Shown: piece after piece, positions 1 to 9,393 of the stretch
How positions within the stretch are numbered: the first letter of the stretch is position 1
How the letters are laid out: every line of letters begins with the position of its first letter
NCBI GenBank assembly: GCA_013151635.1
Contig: JAADHV010000031.1
Coordinates: 1 to 60,233, forward strand
Length of the DNA stretch: 60,233 bases
From: Deltaproteobacteria bacterium
GTDB lineage: Bacteria > Desulfobacterota > Desulfobacteria > Desulfobacterales > Desulfobacteraceae
Reading direction: 5' to 3'
Position numbers and translations under genes: made by a program
Notes under the pieces: generated by a model
Database searches by the model: none
The model's input: the letters and a program-made list of their open reading frames with translations, nothing else
Told to the model about the DNA's origin: nothing

Positions 1-546
1 CTTAGGCTTTGAAGATTCCCCTATGGATAAATTCAATACAATAAATTTTAAATCGCCAGACAGGTCGATAAAATCAGTTTCTATTTTTTCGATGGTCCCA
101 CGGGTTTTATTTTGCGCATCTTTCATGCTTGGATATATAGTCTTTGTTAAAAAAAGTTTGTTTTGAAGCAATGTCTCATATCTTGAAATCTCATCATCTG
201 TAACATCGACCACAAGGGATTTCATTTTCCGGTCCAGAAGAATTTTGATCAATGACTGCTCATAAAAATTTTCCACAGAACGTCTAAAGCTTTCTTCCTT
301 GTTTATCTTCATTTTGATTGCTTCCTGGATGAGAAGCTGCTTATCAATCACAGTATCGATAAATTGCTCAAGGCTCATATAGGAAGGTTTTCTCAGTGAC
401 ATTTTTTCAAATTCATTTTTAGAAATAATCCTGTCGTTTATTGATAAAAAAGGTTTTGAAATTTCAAGGCGGGTATCAAACAGCCCATAGGCTGCCAAAC
501 CCGAAAAAACAACCATAATCCCAATAATGTAGTAGATATACCTCAT
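1..546 (-). CDS. SurA/parvulin-like periplasmic chaperone, N-terminal part only
   Basis: The reading frame starts with ATG at 546 and runs off the left edge, so the C-terminus (where a PPIase domain would lie) is not visible. About 182 residues are seen. Residues 4-22 form a hydrophobic signal anchor. The rest is a charged helical region with the pattern of SurA/PpiC N-terminal domains, including a stretch near residue 58 (SLEQFIDTVIDKQLLIQEA) typical of the helix that follows an 'isk-eFe' segment. It would sit on the periplasmic side of the inner membrane and help fold exported proteins. The assignment is by fold pattern only. It lies 22 bp downstream of the HAD-type gene and is probably co-transcribed with it. 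Confidence 0.5.
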   Translation of the reverse strand, partial: MRYIYYIIGIMVVFSGLAAYGLFDTRLEISKPFLSINDRIISKNEFEKMSLRKPSYMSLEQFIDTVIDKQLLIQEAIKMKINKEESFRRSVENFYEQSLIKILLDRKMKSLVVDVTDDEISRYETLLQNKLFLTKTIYPSMKDAQNKTRGTIEKIETDFIDLSGDLKFIVLNLSIGESSKPK

Positions 547-568
547 CTTACTTTTGTCCTTTAAAAAA

Positions 569-997
569 TTAATTATCGACAATCAGACGACCGGTATTTC
601 TTTCAACCTGGATACACCTGTCATCATATATCCTTTGTGTATAATAGTCTTTAATATTCGTTATTTCAAGTTCAGGCAGGTTATTATCCTTGAGCCATTT
701 TCGAATGATGGGCAATTGTTCGGGATCCTGGGCCCTGGCGGTGAATATTTTGACCCTTATACCATTATTTATCATCTTTTTCACCAAAGCCAGCATATCA
801 GGAACCGGCTCTCCTATTTTATCACTTGAAGCCATCCTGTCATAAAAGGCCAATGTTCCGTCAAGATCCACGCCAGTCCAGATTTTAGGCATCTCTTTGC
901 ATACGGGGTCACAGGATTTATTTTCCACGGTATATTCCCTGGAAATTTCCTCTTTTGCTTTTTTAAAATATTTTTTTATTGAATTTAGCATACTCAT
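569..997 (-). CDS. HAD-superfamily hydrolase-like protein
   Basis: This 142-residue protein carries the HAD motif I signature as GVDLDGTLA (residues 42-50), with the nucleophile and acid/base aspartates in DxDGT. A motif II-like segment (KIFTAR, near 84-89) and a C-terminal acidic motif (IYDDRC, near 123-128) follow. This layout resembles the short polynucleotide-phosphatase-like HAD proteins of phages and bacteria. The substrate is unknown. The first 30 residues are lysine-rich and carry two cysteines (CDPVC). Two starts are possible, ATG at 997 or at 991; neither has a strong ribosome binding site. Confidence 0.6.
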   Translation of the reverse strand: MSMLNSIKKYFKKAKEEISREYTVENKSCDPVCKEMPKIWTGVDLDGTLAFYDRMASSDKIGEPVPDMLALVKKMINNGIRVKIFTARAQDPEQLPIIRKWLKDNNLPELEITNIKDYYTQRIYDDRCIQVERNTGRLIVDN

Positions 998-1045
998 TTA
1001 TATAATATAAAATTCACCTAAAACAAATAAAAAGGGAGTATTTTG

Positions 1046-1960
1046 TTGAAAAAAATTATATTTTTAATCTTAATATCCTTGTGTTTCCATGCATCCGGCC
1101 ATGCAGCATCCCAAAAAGAATTATTTGATAAAGGTGTTCGCCTCTTTAAACAAGACCTCTACCAGCAGGCGATTGATGAATTTTCAAAGCTTATAGAACT
1201 TGCTCCCGACAACGCAGATGCCTACAAAAACCGGGGGGTATCTTATATGAAACAGGAAAAATTTGACCTTGCAATTAAGGATTTTGAAAAAGCAAAAGAA
1301 TTATTTCCTGAGCTTAAAGGGCTTTATAGCAATCTGGGTGTGGCCTGGTATTACAAAAAAGAGTATGAAAAAGCCATTGAAAACTATGACATTGAAATCG
1401 AAATGGCCCCTGAGAACTATGTAGCGTATTTTAACAGGTCTTTGTGCCTTGCCGAACTTGGCAAAAACAAACAAGCCCTTGATGACCTTAAACAAACACT
1501 CAAACTCAAGCCTGATTTTTACTGGGCGATCTGCTACAAGGCAGACCTGCTTGCCCAGGTAAAAGAATATGCCAGGGCCATTGAAACCTATGAAGAAGCC
1601 ATCAGGCAAGACCCGGATAACACCTATGCCACAGATAAGCTGGCCCGGCTCAAAAAAAAAATAAAAAAAAATCCGGAACAAAAAAAAGACAAGCCTGAAA
1701 ACATTAAAGCCCCCGGACCAGGCTATGCCCTCCAGGCCGGAGCCTTCCTGAATAAAACCAATGCAAATAATATGAAAACAAAACTTGCCAATAATGGATT
1801 TGACTCAAGGATACTGATACTGAAAGATTCCAGAAACAGGACCTGGTACCTTGTAAGATCAGGCAATTATGCAGATCACGGGAAAGCTCAAAAGGCTGTC
1901 CTTTCTTTGAAGACAAAACTTGGGTTCAAGCCTGTAATCCGCCCTTTCGGCACCTGGTAA
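1046..1960 (+). CDS. Secreted TPR protein with C-terminal SPOR domain
   Basis: About 304 residues. The chosen start is the second of two consecutive TTG codons (1043, 1046) because GGGAG at 1034-1038 is then 7 bases upstream. Residues 1-20 are a signal peptide with a likely cleavage after GHA. Residues 22-200 hold about five tetratricopeptide repeats (repeated DKG/KNRG/SNLGVAWYYK type helices, each followed by an A-P-D/E-N turn). A lysine-rich linker leads to a SPOR domain (about 227-304; starts YALQAGAF and ends in KPVIRPFGTW). SPOR domains bind denuded peptidoglycan at division sites, so a periplasmic cell-envelope role is likely. It converges with the GTPase gene 21 bp away. Confidence 0.8.
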   Translation: MKKIIFLILISLCFHASGHAASQKELFDKGVRLFKQDLYQQAIDEFSKLIELAPDNADAYKNRGVSYMKQEKFDLAIKDFEKAKELFPELKGLYSNLGVAWYYKKEYEKAIENYDIEIEMAPENYVAYFNRSLCLAELGKNKQALDDLKQTLKLKPDFYWAICYKADLLAQVKEYARAIETYEEAIRQDPDNTYATDKLARLKKKIKKNPEQKKDKPENIKAPGPGYALQAGAFLNKTNANNMKTKLANNGFDSRILILKDSRNRTWYLVRSGNYADHGKAQKAVLSLKTKLGFKPVIRPFGTW

Positions 1961-1981
1961 AAAAATATAATATTTTTTTAT

Positions 1982-3052
1982 TCACACGGAAAACCTGATG
2001 TTTAAAATATCCCCGTCTTCAACAAGATAGTCTTTGCCTTCCACATAAATTTGACCGTTCTTTTTAAGTTCTGCCTCACTGCCTTTTTCCATAAGCTCTG
2101 CATACTTAAACACTTCTGCACGGATAAAGCCCCTTTCAAGGTCGGAATGGATGACTCCTGCGGCCCTTGGGGCTCTTGAGCCGTTTTTCACCAGCCACTG
2201 CCTGACTTCATCTTTCCCCACAGTAAAAAAGGAAATCAGGTTCAAAGATTTCAAGCAAAGCTTTGTCAGGCTCTCAAGAGCAGTCTCTTTGATGCCAAGG
2301 CCTTCTAAAAATTCTTCTTTTTCCTCCCTGGTGTCCAGCATGGCAATTTCAGCCTCCACCTTTGCAGACACCAGCATGACTTCGATCTGTCTTTTTTCAC
2401 AGCTTCTTGCAAACAATGATAAAAGAACCTCATTTTCAAGATCATCTTCAGACACGTTAACAGCAATGACCAGTTTTTTCCTTGTAATAAAGGGATAGCT
2501 TCTGATCATTTTTTCTTCATCATCTGTTAACTTGATCAGCCTTAAAGGTTTTTCATCTTCAAGAAAATCTTTTAACTTGTTCATCAGGACAAGTTCTTTT
2601 TGCTGGTCTTCGTCTTTTATCTTTTTCACCATGGCCTCAAGGCGTTCAATTCGTTTTTCAACAAATATCTGGTCATGCATGACAAGCTCGGAATTGACCA
2701 TTTCAAAGTCCCTTACAGCATCCACAGACCCCTTGGCATGATAAACGGCGTCATCTTCAAAGGCACGGATCACATGGCATATGGCATCCATATCTGCAAT
2801 ATCCCTGAAAATTTCTCCCTTTGAAATTGTTTCAGCCTCCATCTTGGGAAGCAGGACAAGATCAATCCTTGCCCTGACATTTTTTTTGGGTTCGTACATT
2901 TCTACAAGCTTATCAAATCTTGAATCAAGAATATCCGCACTCCCCGGCAAGGGTTTAAGCGCCTTGGACGGTTCTTTGATCTCATTTCCTGTTAAAATCT
3001 GAAACAATGTTTTTTTGCCTGTCATCGGCAGGCCGATAATTCCAACCTTCAT
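1982..3052 (-). CDS. Divergent YchF/OLA1-like GTPase with C-terminal TGS-like domain
   Basis: The 356-residue protein has the YchF layout: an N-terminal P-loop (GLPMTGKKT, residues 7-15), a helical coiled-coil insertion (about 120-170), a NVSE element standing for the N(M/V)xE base motif, and a C-terminal TGS-like half ending in EDGDILNIRF. It is clearly divergent. The Mg-binding Ser of the P-loop (GKS in YchF) is Lys here, although a Thr follows, and no DxxG switch II motif is seen at the expected place (LVLLPKM). Housekeeping YchF is an ATPase linked to ribosomes and stress; this paralogue may have lost or changed nucleotide hydrolysis. ATG at 3052. Confidence 0.75.
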   Translation of the reverse strand: MKVGIIGLPMTGKKTLFQILTGNEIKEPSKALKPLPGSADILDSRFDKLVEMYEPKKNVRARIDLVLLPKMEAETISKGEIFRDIADMDAICHVIRAFEDDAVYHAKGSVDAVRDFEMVNSELVMHDQIFVEKRIERLEAMVKKIKDEDQQKELVLMNKLKDFLEDEKPLRLIKLTDDEEKMIRSYPFITRKKLVIAVNVSEDDLENEVLLSLFARSCEKRQIEVMLVSAKVEAEIAMLDTREEKEEFLEGLGIKETALESLTKLCLKSLNLISFFTVGKDEVRQWLVKNGSRAPRAAGVIHSDLERGFIRAEVFKYAELMEKGSEAELKKNGQIYVEGKDYLVEDGDILNIRFSV

Positions 3053-3149
3053 GGGTTATGCCATATCCTTATTTAAATTTAAAATTTTACATTAAAGAAA
3101 AAATAATATATCAAATTTATCAACATTTAAACAGTATAAATAAGGAACG

Positions 3150-4109
3150 TTGCCCTTGACTGATAATATATATAAACCCCCCTTGCTTTTTGGAAACGGC
3201 CATATCCAGACCATTTTTCCAATGATTTTCAGAAAAATTGCACTTGTCTGTTATAAAAGAGAAAGAATCTCAACCCCTGACAATGATTTTCTGGATCTTG
3301 ACTGGTCAACTGCCGGCAACAAAAGACTTGCCATCATATCCCACGGCCTTGAAGGCAGCACTCAAAGGGCCTATGTCAGAGGCATGGTCAAGGCTGTCAA
3401 TGATAATGGCTGGGACGCCCTTGCATGGAATTACAGATCCTGCAGCGGCGAACCCAACCTGAAACTTCGGTCCTATCACAATGGTGTGACAGATGACCTG
3501 TCCCTTGTAATTAACCATGCCGGGCAAAAAGGCTTATATAAGGAAATTACACTTTTAGGGTTCAGCCTTGGCGGGAACCTGACCCTTTTATACCTTGGCA
3601 GAGAAAAGCCTGATCCCCTTATAAAAAAGGCTGTCGTATTTTCCGTGCCCTGTGATTTAAAAGCAAGTGTGAAAACCCTGTCAAAACCTGTGAACAGATT
3701 ATATATGAAACGGTTCCTTCTCATGCTGCACCGCAAAATCAAGGATAAAATGCAAGTCATGCCTGGAATGATTGATGATAAAGGATATGATAAAATAAAA
3801 GACTTTAAAGCATTTGACGACAGGTATACCGCTCCCATTCACGGTTTTAAGGATGCTTATGATTATTGGGAAAAATGTTCCAGCAAGCCCTTTATCCCTG
3901 ATATCCATGTCCCGACTTTAATTATCAATGCTCTCAACGATCCTTTTTTGCCTGAATCATGTTTTCCTGTCAAAGAGGCTGCAACCAACAGGCATGTCAC
4001 ACTTTGCATGCCGGGATCAGGCGGGCACGTGGGATTTATATCTTTTAACAAAAAAAAATTATACTGGTCGGAAAAACAAGCTGTAAAATTTCTAAATAAC
4101 CAATACTGA
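3150..4109 (+). CDS. YheT-family alpha/beta hydrolase
   Basis: 319 residues. The protein starts with the family hallmark PLLFGNGHIQT (11-21), followed by an oxyanion-side HGLEG (65-69), a nucleophile elbow GFSLGG (Ser139), an acidic residue in NALNDPF and a catalytic His in GGHVGF (His293). The YheT/ABHD1-3 family are carboxylesterase-like hydrolases of uncertain substrate. Start codon is TTG: either 3150 or the in-frame TTG at 3156, which is better spaced (9 bases) from AAGGA at 3142-3146. It converges on xsc, with a shared inverted repeat between them. Confidence 0.8.
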   Translation: MPLTDNIYKPPLLFGNGHIQTIFPMIFRKIALVCYKRERISTPDNDFLDLDWSTAGNKRLAIISHGLEGSTQRAYVRGMVKAVNDNGWDALAWNYRSCSGEPNLKLRSYHNGVTDDLSLVINHAGQKGLYKEITLLGFSLGGNLTLLYLGREKPDPLIKKAVVFSVPCDLKASVKTLSKPVNRLYMKRFLLMLHRKIKDKMQVMPGMIDDKGYDKIKDFKAFDDRYTAPIHGFKDAYDYWEKCSSKPFIPDIHVPTLIINALNDPFLPESCFPVKEAATNRHVTLCMPGSGGHVGFISFNKKKLYWSEKQAVKFLNNQY

Positions 4110-4112
4110 AAA

Positions 4113-4148
4113 AATTCGGGACCCGGGATTTCTCCTGTGCCCCGAATT
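4113..4148. terminator. Inverted repeat between convergent genes, putative bidirectional terminator
   Basis: AATTCGGG at 4113-4120 pairs with CCCGAATT at 4141-4148 around a 20-base loop, between the ends of the YheT-type gene and xsc. T-rich sequence on the plus side (TTAATTTAT) is weak, so the role is inferred from position and symmetry. Confidence 0.45.
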
Positions 4149-4151
4149 AAT

Positions 4152-5885
4152 TTATGCATTCAGGTGTTTATATTTTTCAAGATAGCGGACCGGCATTGCA
4201 AGTGCATCTCTTCTGAAAGGCTCAGCAAGGACTTCTTCACCACCCTTAATAATGGCATTGATCACGCAGGGCCTGCCTGATTCCACAGCGTCTTTTACAA
4301 TATCGCCCACATCATTATAATTTTCCACTTTATAGCCTTTGGCCCCCATATCAACGGCAAGTCTTGCATAATCAGGGTTTTCTCTTAAATCAGCTCCAAC
4401 AAACCGGTTATCATAATAGTCAATCTGGTTTTTCTTTTCTGCCCCCCATTCAAAATTATTGGCAACTATTGCAATAACAGGGATATTTTCCCGAACAGCC
4501 GTCATGACCTCGGCAATACCGCTGATTCCATAAGCGCCGTCCCCCTGGAAAGCAAATACAGGCTTTTCAGGGTACCCGATTTTAGCTCCCATTGCAGCCC
4601 CATAGGCAAACCCGCAATTCCCCCAGGAAAGGGCGGAAATGTGCTGCCTTATATCGGAAAATTTCAAATAAGCATTGCACATGGAAGAATTATTGCCGAT
4701 ATCCGTTGCCACAATGGAGCCTTTTGGCATGGCCTTTGTAAGCTCCCTTAAAAACCGCCTGGGGTGCATGAGTTTATTTTCAGAACTTGACCAGGCTTCA
4801 AGCTCTTTATTCCAGATTTTCTTTTCCTTTTCGACATCGGCAAGTCTTTCAATATTCACTTTAATATCCGGTTTCATGGCACAAATTATGCCTAAAATTT
4901 CTTTTGCATACTCTTTTGCATCGGCAATACTTGCCACATCCACTTTTTTAGAAAGCCCTAAAACCTTTGCATTGGCATCCACCTGTATAATTTTCGCCAT
5001 GGAGGGCCAATAATCAATATCATACTGGGGCAAGGTGCCAAAAGGCCCGAGCCTCGACCCTAAAGCCAGGACAACATCAGCCTTTGCAATGGTTCTCATG
5101 GCGGCCTTGGAACCGCAATACCCTATGGGGCCGCAGGAAAGTTTATGATCAGAAGGAAAAGTATCATTGTGAAGATATGAATTCACCACGGGTGCGGTCA
5201 AATATTCTGCAAGCGCGGCAACTTCCTTTAAGGCATTGCCCTGGCTTACTCCCCCCCCCGAGAGGATCACGGGGTATTTTGCTTCCAGAAGCAATTTGGC
5301 CGCCTTTTCAATGGACTTTCTTGATCCTGTCCCTCTTGACAATTCCATGGTGGGATAAATTTCATCTTCGCAGATACCATAAAAATAATCCCTCGGGATA
5401 TTTAAATGGGCAGGGCCGTTTTCAAGTTTGGCCCTGTAAAAACATTGCCGTGCAAGTTCGGCCATTCTTTCCGCCCGGTTTACTCGGACCTGGTAGACCG
5501 TCTGTTTTTCAAACATGGCCATCTGGTCCAGTTCCTGAAACCCACCGGTTCCAATTCCCATGGACCCTGTTTCAGGGGCTATGGCAACAACCGGGGAATG
5601 AGCCCAATATGCAGCGGTCATGGCGGAAACAAAATTGGCCGCCCCGGGGCCATTCTGTGCAATACAGACCTGGGGCTTTCCCGTAACCCTGGCAAGGCCG
5701 TCAGCCGCGTGACAGGCTGCCTGTTCATGGGCCACGGGGATAAACCTTATACCAGCTGCAGGAAAAAGGTCCAGCGCATCCATGTAAGCTGATCCCACAA
5801 TCCCGAATACATTTTTAACCCCTTCGGCCACAAGGGTTTCAACAAGGGCTTCACTGGGGGTCATTTTTAATTTTAGCGAACTCAT
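4152..5885 (-). CDS. xsc: Sulfoacetaldehyde acetyltransferase (Xsc)
   Basis: 577-residue thiamine-diphosphate enzyme. It converts sulfoacetaldehyde and phosphate into acetyl phosphate and sulfite, the C-S cleaving step of taurine, isethionate and related C2-sulfonate catabolism. Xsc-type segments are easy to see: the activating Glu in AHEQAA (Glu54), GGFQELDQM, NIPRDYF, a HNDTFPSDH region, GTLPQYDIDYWP, the ThDP GDG motif in QGDGAYGI, WGAEKKNQ, and the C-terminal EPFRRDALAMPV. These separate it from acetolactate synthase. ATG at 5885 has AGGAG 7 bases upstream. It is the last gene of the TetR-headed operon. No phosphate acetyltransferase gene lies nearby, so acetyl phosphate must be handled by an enzyme encoded elsewhere. 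Confidence 0.88.
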   Translation of the reverse strand: MSSLKLKMTPSEALVETLVAEGVKNVFGIVGSAYMDALDLFPAAGIRFIPVAHEQAACHAADGLARVTGKPQVCIAQNGPGAANFVSAMTAAYWAHSPVVAIAPETGSMGIGTGGFQELDQMAMFEKQTVYQVRVNRAERMAELARQCFYRAKLENGPAHLNIPRDYFYGICEDEIYPTMELSRGTGSRKSIEKAAKLLLEAKYPVILSGGGVSQGNALKEVAALAEYLTAPVVNSYLHNDTFPSDHKLSCGPIGYCGSKAAMRTIAKADVVLALGSRLGPFGTLPQYDIDYWPSMAKIIQVDANAKVLGLSKKVDVASIADAKEYAKEILGIICAMKPDIKVNIERLADVEKEKKIWNKELEAWSSSENKLMHPRRFLRELTKAMPKGSIVATDIGNNSSMCNAYLKFSDIRQHISALSWGNCGFAYGAAMGAKIGYPEKPVFAFQGDGAYGISGIAEVMTAVRENIPVIAIVANNFEWGAEKKNQIDYYDNRFVGADLRENPDYARLAVDMGAKGYKVENYNDVGDIVKDAVESGRPCVINAIIKGGEEVLAEPFRRDALAMPVRYLEKYKHLNA

Positions 5886-5911
5886 TTCATATCTCCTCTT
5901 GACTGTATTTT

Positions 5912-6718
5912 TTATAATTCTTTTTTAAATTGGCTGGTCATTAAACGTTCATACAACAATGGAAAAAACCGGGACACAAGATAGCCGGTTTTCCCCATCA
6001 AGGTCAGGACAAGAATGGATTTTTTCTTCTGCATCCCCTTTACAATCTCTGCAGCAGCATTTTCCGGGGTATCCTCTTTCCCGATTTTTGTCCGGGCATG
6101 GCAGGCAATCCTGCCATCACTGCCAAGGGCTCTTGCCTGCAGGTTGGTCCTGATAAAACCGGGACAGACAATCATTACATGGACACCCTTGCTTCGCAAT
6201 TCGCATCGAAGGGTTGTGAACAACCCGTGCAGGGCATGCTTGCTTGCGCTATACCCTGTCCTTCCAAGCAAAGGGGCCACGCCTGCAATGGATTCATTTA
6301 CTATAATCATGCCTTTTGTCCGGATAAGGCTTGGAAGAGCGGCTTTGGTGCAGTATAAAGACCCGAAAAAATTCACATCCATCACCCTTTTAAAGACATT
6401 GACCTTTGTGTTTTCAAAAAGCCCTCTCTGGGTGATACCGGCATTATTAAATAAAATATCAATCTGGCCGAATTCATTTAAGACTTTATTAATTGCAGAC
6501 CTGCAATCTTCTTTTTTTGTTACATCACACCCTATCGCCAGGATACGGCAACCTTTTTTTAAAAACTCCTGCTTCCTTGCTTCAAGGGCTTTTTTATCCA
6601 TATCAAGCATTGCGATCCAGGCCTTTTTTTCTGCAAGTTCCAGGCAGGTGGCAAGGCCGATGCCGGAGGCACCGCCCGTAATAACGGCTACTTTATTTTT
6701 CAAATAAAAACGATTCAT
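5912..6718 (-). CDS. Short-chain dehydrogenase/reductase (classical SDR)
   Basis: 268 residues from ATG at 6718; an upstream in-frame start at 6769 would add 17 residues overlapping the transporter gene and is less likely. The NAD(P)-binding motif is TGGASGIG (14-21), followed by NNAG, an active-site Ser in NESIAG and YSASK (YxxxK). The C-terminal end is hydrophobic and basic (GYLVSRFFPLLYERLM), as in DHRS7-like SDRs that touch membranes. Its start overlaps the transporter stop by 26 bases, and xsc follows after 26 bases, so the three are translationally close. A role as sulfoacetaldehyde/isethionate oxidoreductase is suggested only by context. Confidence 0.75.
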   Translation of the reverse strand: MNRFYLKNKVAVITGGASGIGLATCLELAEKKAWIAMLDMDKKALEARKQEFLKKGCRILAIGCDVTKKEDCRSAINKVLNEFGQIDILFNNAGITQRGLFENTKVNVFKRVMDVNFFGSLYCTKAALPSLIRTKGMIIVNESIAGVAPLLGRTGYSASKHALHGLFTTLRCELRSKGVHVMIVCPGFIRTNLQARALGSDGRIACHARTKIGKEDTPENAAAEIVKGMQKKKSILVLTLMGKTGYLVSRFFPLLYERLMTSQFKKEL

Positions 6719-7625
6719 TTTCCGGAAGTTTTTTAAGGTTAAAAATAAATGCTGTAAAAAGCCCGGCAATGATATGCCAGATCCCCCACCAGGCTACAAG
6801 TATGGCCATACCGCCAAGCCCGTCAAAAAAATTAAACACCAGCACAAGCCCCAGGGCTGAATTCTGGATTCCAACTTCAATGCATACTGCCCGGCAGTCC
6901 CTTTCATCAAGCCGGGACAGCTTTCCTGACCAATAGCCAATATTTAACGCAAGGGCATTGTGTATAAAAACCGCCACCATGACAATCCCCACATACTTTA
7001 TAAAATACTGGAAATTTGCCGCAAGCGCACCGCAGACAATGATAATAAAAAAGCACAAGGAAAATATTTTAAATGGCTTTTTCACCTTTTTTGCCAGGCC
7101 GGGCAAAAAATGACCAATGGACATACCGGTAAGAAGGGGGATGCCGAGGATCAGAAAGACCGTAATAAACACATCTAAAGGACTCAAGCTGACCTGTTTT
7201 AAAATACTTGCGGTTGCAGGGTCCAAGGTTCCCCACAAAGAAATATTTAAAGGGGTCATGACAATGGCTGCAACTGTTGAAACCGCTGTCATGCTTATGG
7301 ACACGGCAGAATTGCCATTAGCAAGATAGGTAATGATATTTGAAAGATTCCCGCCCGGGCAGGCTGCCACCAGAATCATCCCAAGGGCAATGGAGGGGTG
7401 GGGTTTAATAATCAGAACGAGTAGAAACGTAAAAGCCGGCAACAGGATGAACTGGGCCATAAGCCCGATGAAAGGGGCTTTGGGACTTGCTAAAATCCGT
7501 TTAAAATCATCAATTTTAAGTTCAAGGGCAACGCCCAGCATCATCAAGCCTATGGCAGCATTAATAATTGCAATGCCCGTGGGATTAAAATTCAGCCGAA
7601 CCTGATCAATAACTGCAGAATCCAT
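6693..7625 (-). CDS. Bile acid:sodium symporter (BASS) family transporter
   Basis: 310 residues, about nine to ten hydrophobic membrane segments. The family signatures are visible: ACPGGNLSN near 89-97 in the first half and EVGIQNSALG in the second half (the EVGxQN sodium-site motif). BASS proteins import organic anions with sodium; bacterial members carry bile salts, pantoate, pyruvate and other acids. In an operon with xsc, an anionic sulfonate or its precursor is a plausible substrate, but this is inference. ATG at 7625 follows GGGGAACGGCG. Confidence 0.82.
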   Translation of the reverse strand: MDSAVIDQVRLNFNPTGIAIINAAIGLMMLGVALELKIDDFKRILASPKAPFIGLMAQFILLPAFTFLLVLIIKPHPSIALGMILVAACPGGNLSNIITYLANGNSAVSISMTAVSTVAAIVMTPLNISLWGTLDPATASILKQVSLSPLDVFITVFLILGIPLLTGMSIGHFLPGLAKKVKKPFKIFSLCFFIIIVCGALAANFQYFIKYVGIVMVAVFIHNALALNIGYWSGKLSRLDERDCRAVCIEVGIQNSALGLVLVFNFFDGLGGMAILVAWWGIWHIIAGLFTAFIFNLKKLPENESFLFEK

Positions 7626-7650
7626 CGCCGTTCCCCTTTTTTAAAAAGTG

Positions 7651-9348
7651 TTATGCTTTATAGGCACCTACGTTTGCCAGCATTGTGCTTGCCGGGCTGA
7701 CAGCGGCAGGATCTGTCATCACATTAATGCAACAAACCTTTCCGGAGGCAAATGCCTTTTCAAGAGCCGGCTTGATATCTTTGGGGTCTTCAACGAAAAA
7801 ACCCATACCGCCAATTGCCTCAACCATTTTATGGTAATCAACTTTCCCGATAAACGTCCCGTCTTCAATGGCATGCCCTATGCGAAGTTCCTGGCTGTGC
7901 CGGATCATACCCCAGCCAAGGTCATTGGAAATCACAACCACAATTGGAAGATTTTTTCGTATGGCGGTTTCAAATTCCATAAAATTAAATCCCACAGATC
8001 CGTCACCTGTGACAAGACAGACCCGGCTGTCAGGGTTTAAAACCTTTGCAGCATTTGCATAGGGCAGCCCCACTGCAAGCGAACCGAAAATACCATAATC
8101 AAGATACTTTCCGGGATGGGTCATAGTTCTTGTCATCCCCATCCATGTTGTGGTGTCACCGCCGTCTGCCACGACAATATCTGTTTTGCGGTTCATGAAT
8201 TCATCAATTTCCTTTGCAAGGCGCATAGGATGGACAGGTATGTTTTCAGACTGCCAGTCATTTTGCCCTGTAGCCTTTCCCTCTTTATGGGCAGAAGTGA
8301 GCTTTCCGATCCAGGGCGCAAATTTTGAACTTAACTCATCCTCAAGGTTCCTTTCCAAAATAATCTGGTTGCAAATCGTAAGCAGCCCCTTGACATCGCT
8401 TACAACAGGCAGGTCAACGCTCCTGTTCCTGCCGATTTCTTCAGGTTCGATATCCACCTGCACGATTTTTGCCGCCGGGTTGAAAACATCTCCAAAAAGA
8501 TAATACAAACAAACCCTGGAGCCCAGGATAATGATAAGGTCTGTCTCAAGATAAGCTGTAAACCCGCAGCCCGGACGGATGGCAACAGCTCCTTCAAAAC
8601 ACAGGGGATGATCGTCTGGTACCACCCCCCTGCCGGACAGGGATGTAAAAAGCGGTATGCCAGTTCTTTCAATGAATTCTTTCAGCTCAGCTTCGGCACC
8701 TGACTGCCAGGCACCGGTTCCTGCAATTACCAGAGGTTTTCCGGCCTTTTGAATCATCTTGATTAATTGAGATGCCTTGTCAGGATCGGCCGGGTTTGAA
8801 ACCACATTGGTATGTGTGTATCTAATTGCATCTTTTTGAACCGGCGTATTTAATACATCAATGGGAAACTCGAGGTATACAGGCCCCGGCCTGCCGCTCT
8901 GGGCAATCCTGAAGGCAAGGTCAATATATTCATTGACCCTTTCGGCCTTCTGGCATACCAGTGCTTTTTTCACCATGGGCTTAATCACGGCTTCCTGGGG
9001 CATATCCTGGAGATCCAGTTTTTCCTTGTTATCAAGCCCCACACAACCTGCTATTAAAACAAGCGGTGTATTTGAAAAATGTGCGCTTGCAACACCTGTC
9101 AGGGCATTTGTAAACCCCGGCCCTGCAGTTACCATGGCAACTCCTGCCTTTCTGGTAAGTTTGCCCCATGCTTCTGCCATGAATACAGCAGACTGTTCAT
9201 GGCGGGTATCAAAAATTCTTACATCAGATCCTTCAAGATATTGATAGATAGGGGTAATATGTCCCCCGCTCAATGAAAAGACAATGCCGATTTTTCTTTC
9301 AATCAAAGCCCTGGCCACAAGTTCTGCGCCTGTTATTGTTTCTGTCAT
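7651..9348 (-). CDS. Thiamine-diphosphate enzyme of the acetolactate synthase/2-hydroxyacyl-CoA lyase type
   Basis: 565 residues with the three-domain architecture of the family: N-terminal PYR domain with the catalytic Glu (TRHEQS, Glu51), a central domain, and a C-terminal PP domain with GDGSVGFN...NDLGWG for ThDP/Mg. It differs clearly from the neighbouring Xsc (no FRRDA tail, no WGAEKKN). The MVTAGPGFTNA and LQDMPQEA segments recall oxalyl-CoA decarboxylase/2-hydroxyacyl-CoA lyase and ALS-like proteins. The real reaction is unknown. ATG at 9348, AAAGGA 9 bases upstream. Its position in the xsc operon suggests that it makes or cleaves the 2-oxo or 2-hydroxy precursor of the pathway. Confidence 0.75.
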   Translation of the reverse strand: MTETITGAELVARALIERKIGIVFSLSGGHITPIYQYLEGSDVRIFDTRHEQSAVFMAEAWGKLTRKAGVAMVTAGPGFTNALTGVASAHFSNTPLVLIAGCVGLDNKEKLDLQDMPQEAVIKPMVKKALVCQKAERVNEYIDLAFRIAQSGRPGPVYLEFPIDVLNTPVQKDAIRYTHTNVVSNPADPDKASQLIKMIQKAGKPLVIAGTGAWQSGAEAELKEFIERTGIPLFTSLSGRGVVPDDHPLCFEGAVAIRPGCGFTAYLETDLIIILGSRVCLYYLFGDVFNPAAKIVQVDIEPEEIGRNRSVDLPVVSDVKGLLTICNQIILERNLEDELSSKFAPWIGKLTSAHKEGKATGQNDWQSENIPVHPMRLAKEIDEFMNRKTDIVVADGGDTTTWMGMTRTMTHPGKYLDYGIFGSLAVGLPYANAAKVLNPDSRVCLVTGDGSVGFNFMEFETAIRKNLPIVVVISNDLGWGMIRHSQELRIGHAIEDGTFIGKVDYHKMVEAIGGMGFFVEDPKDIKPALEKAFASGKVCCINVMTDPAAVSPASTMLANVGAYKA

Positions 9349-9393
9349 ATACTTGGATCCTTTCTTTTTTAAAAAATAATGATGTTAAATCTT

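Noticed and set aside
7651-9348. Second ThDP enzyme as another Xsc
   Set aside because: It lacks the FRRDA end, the WGAEKKN motif and the GTLPQY segment that mark Xsc.
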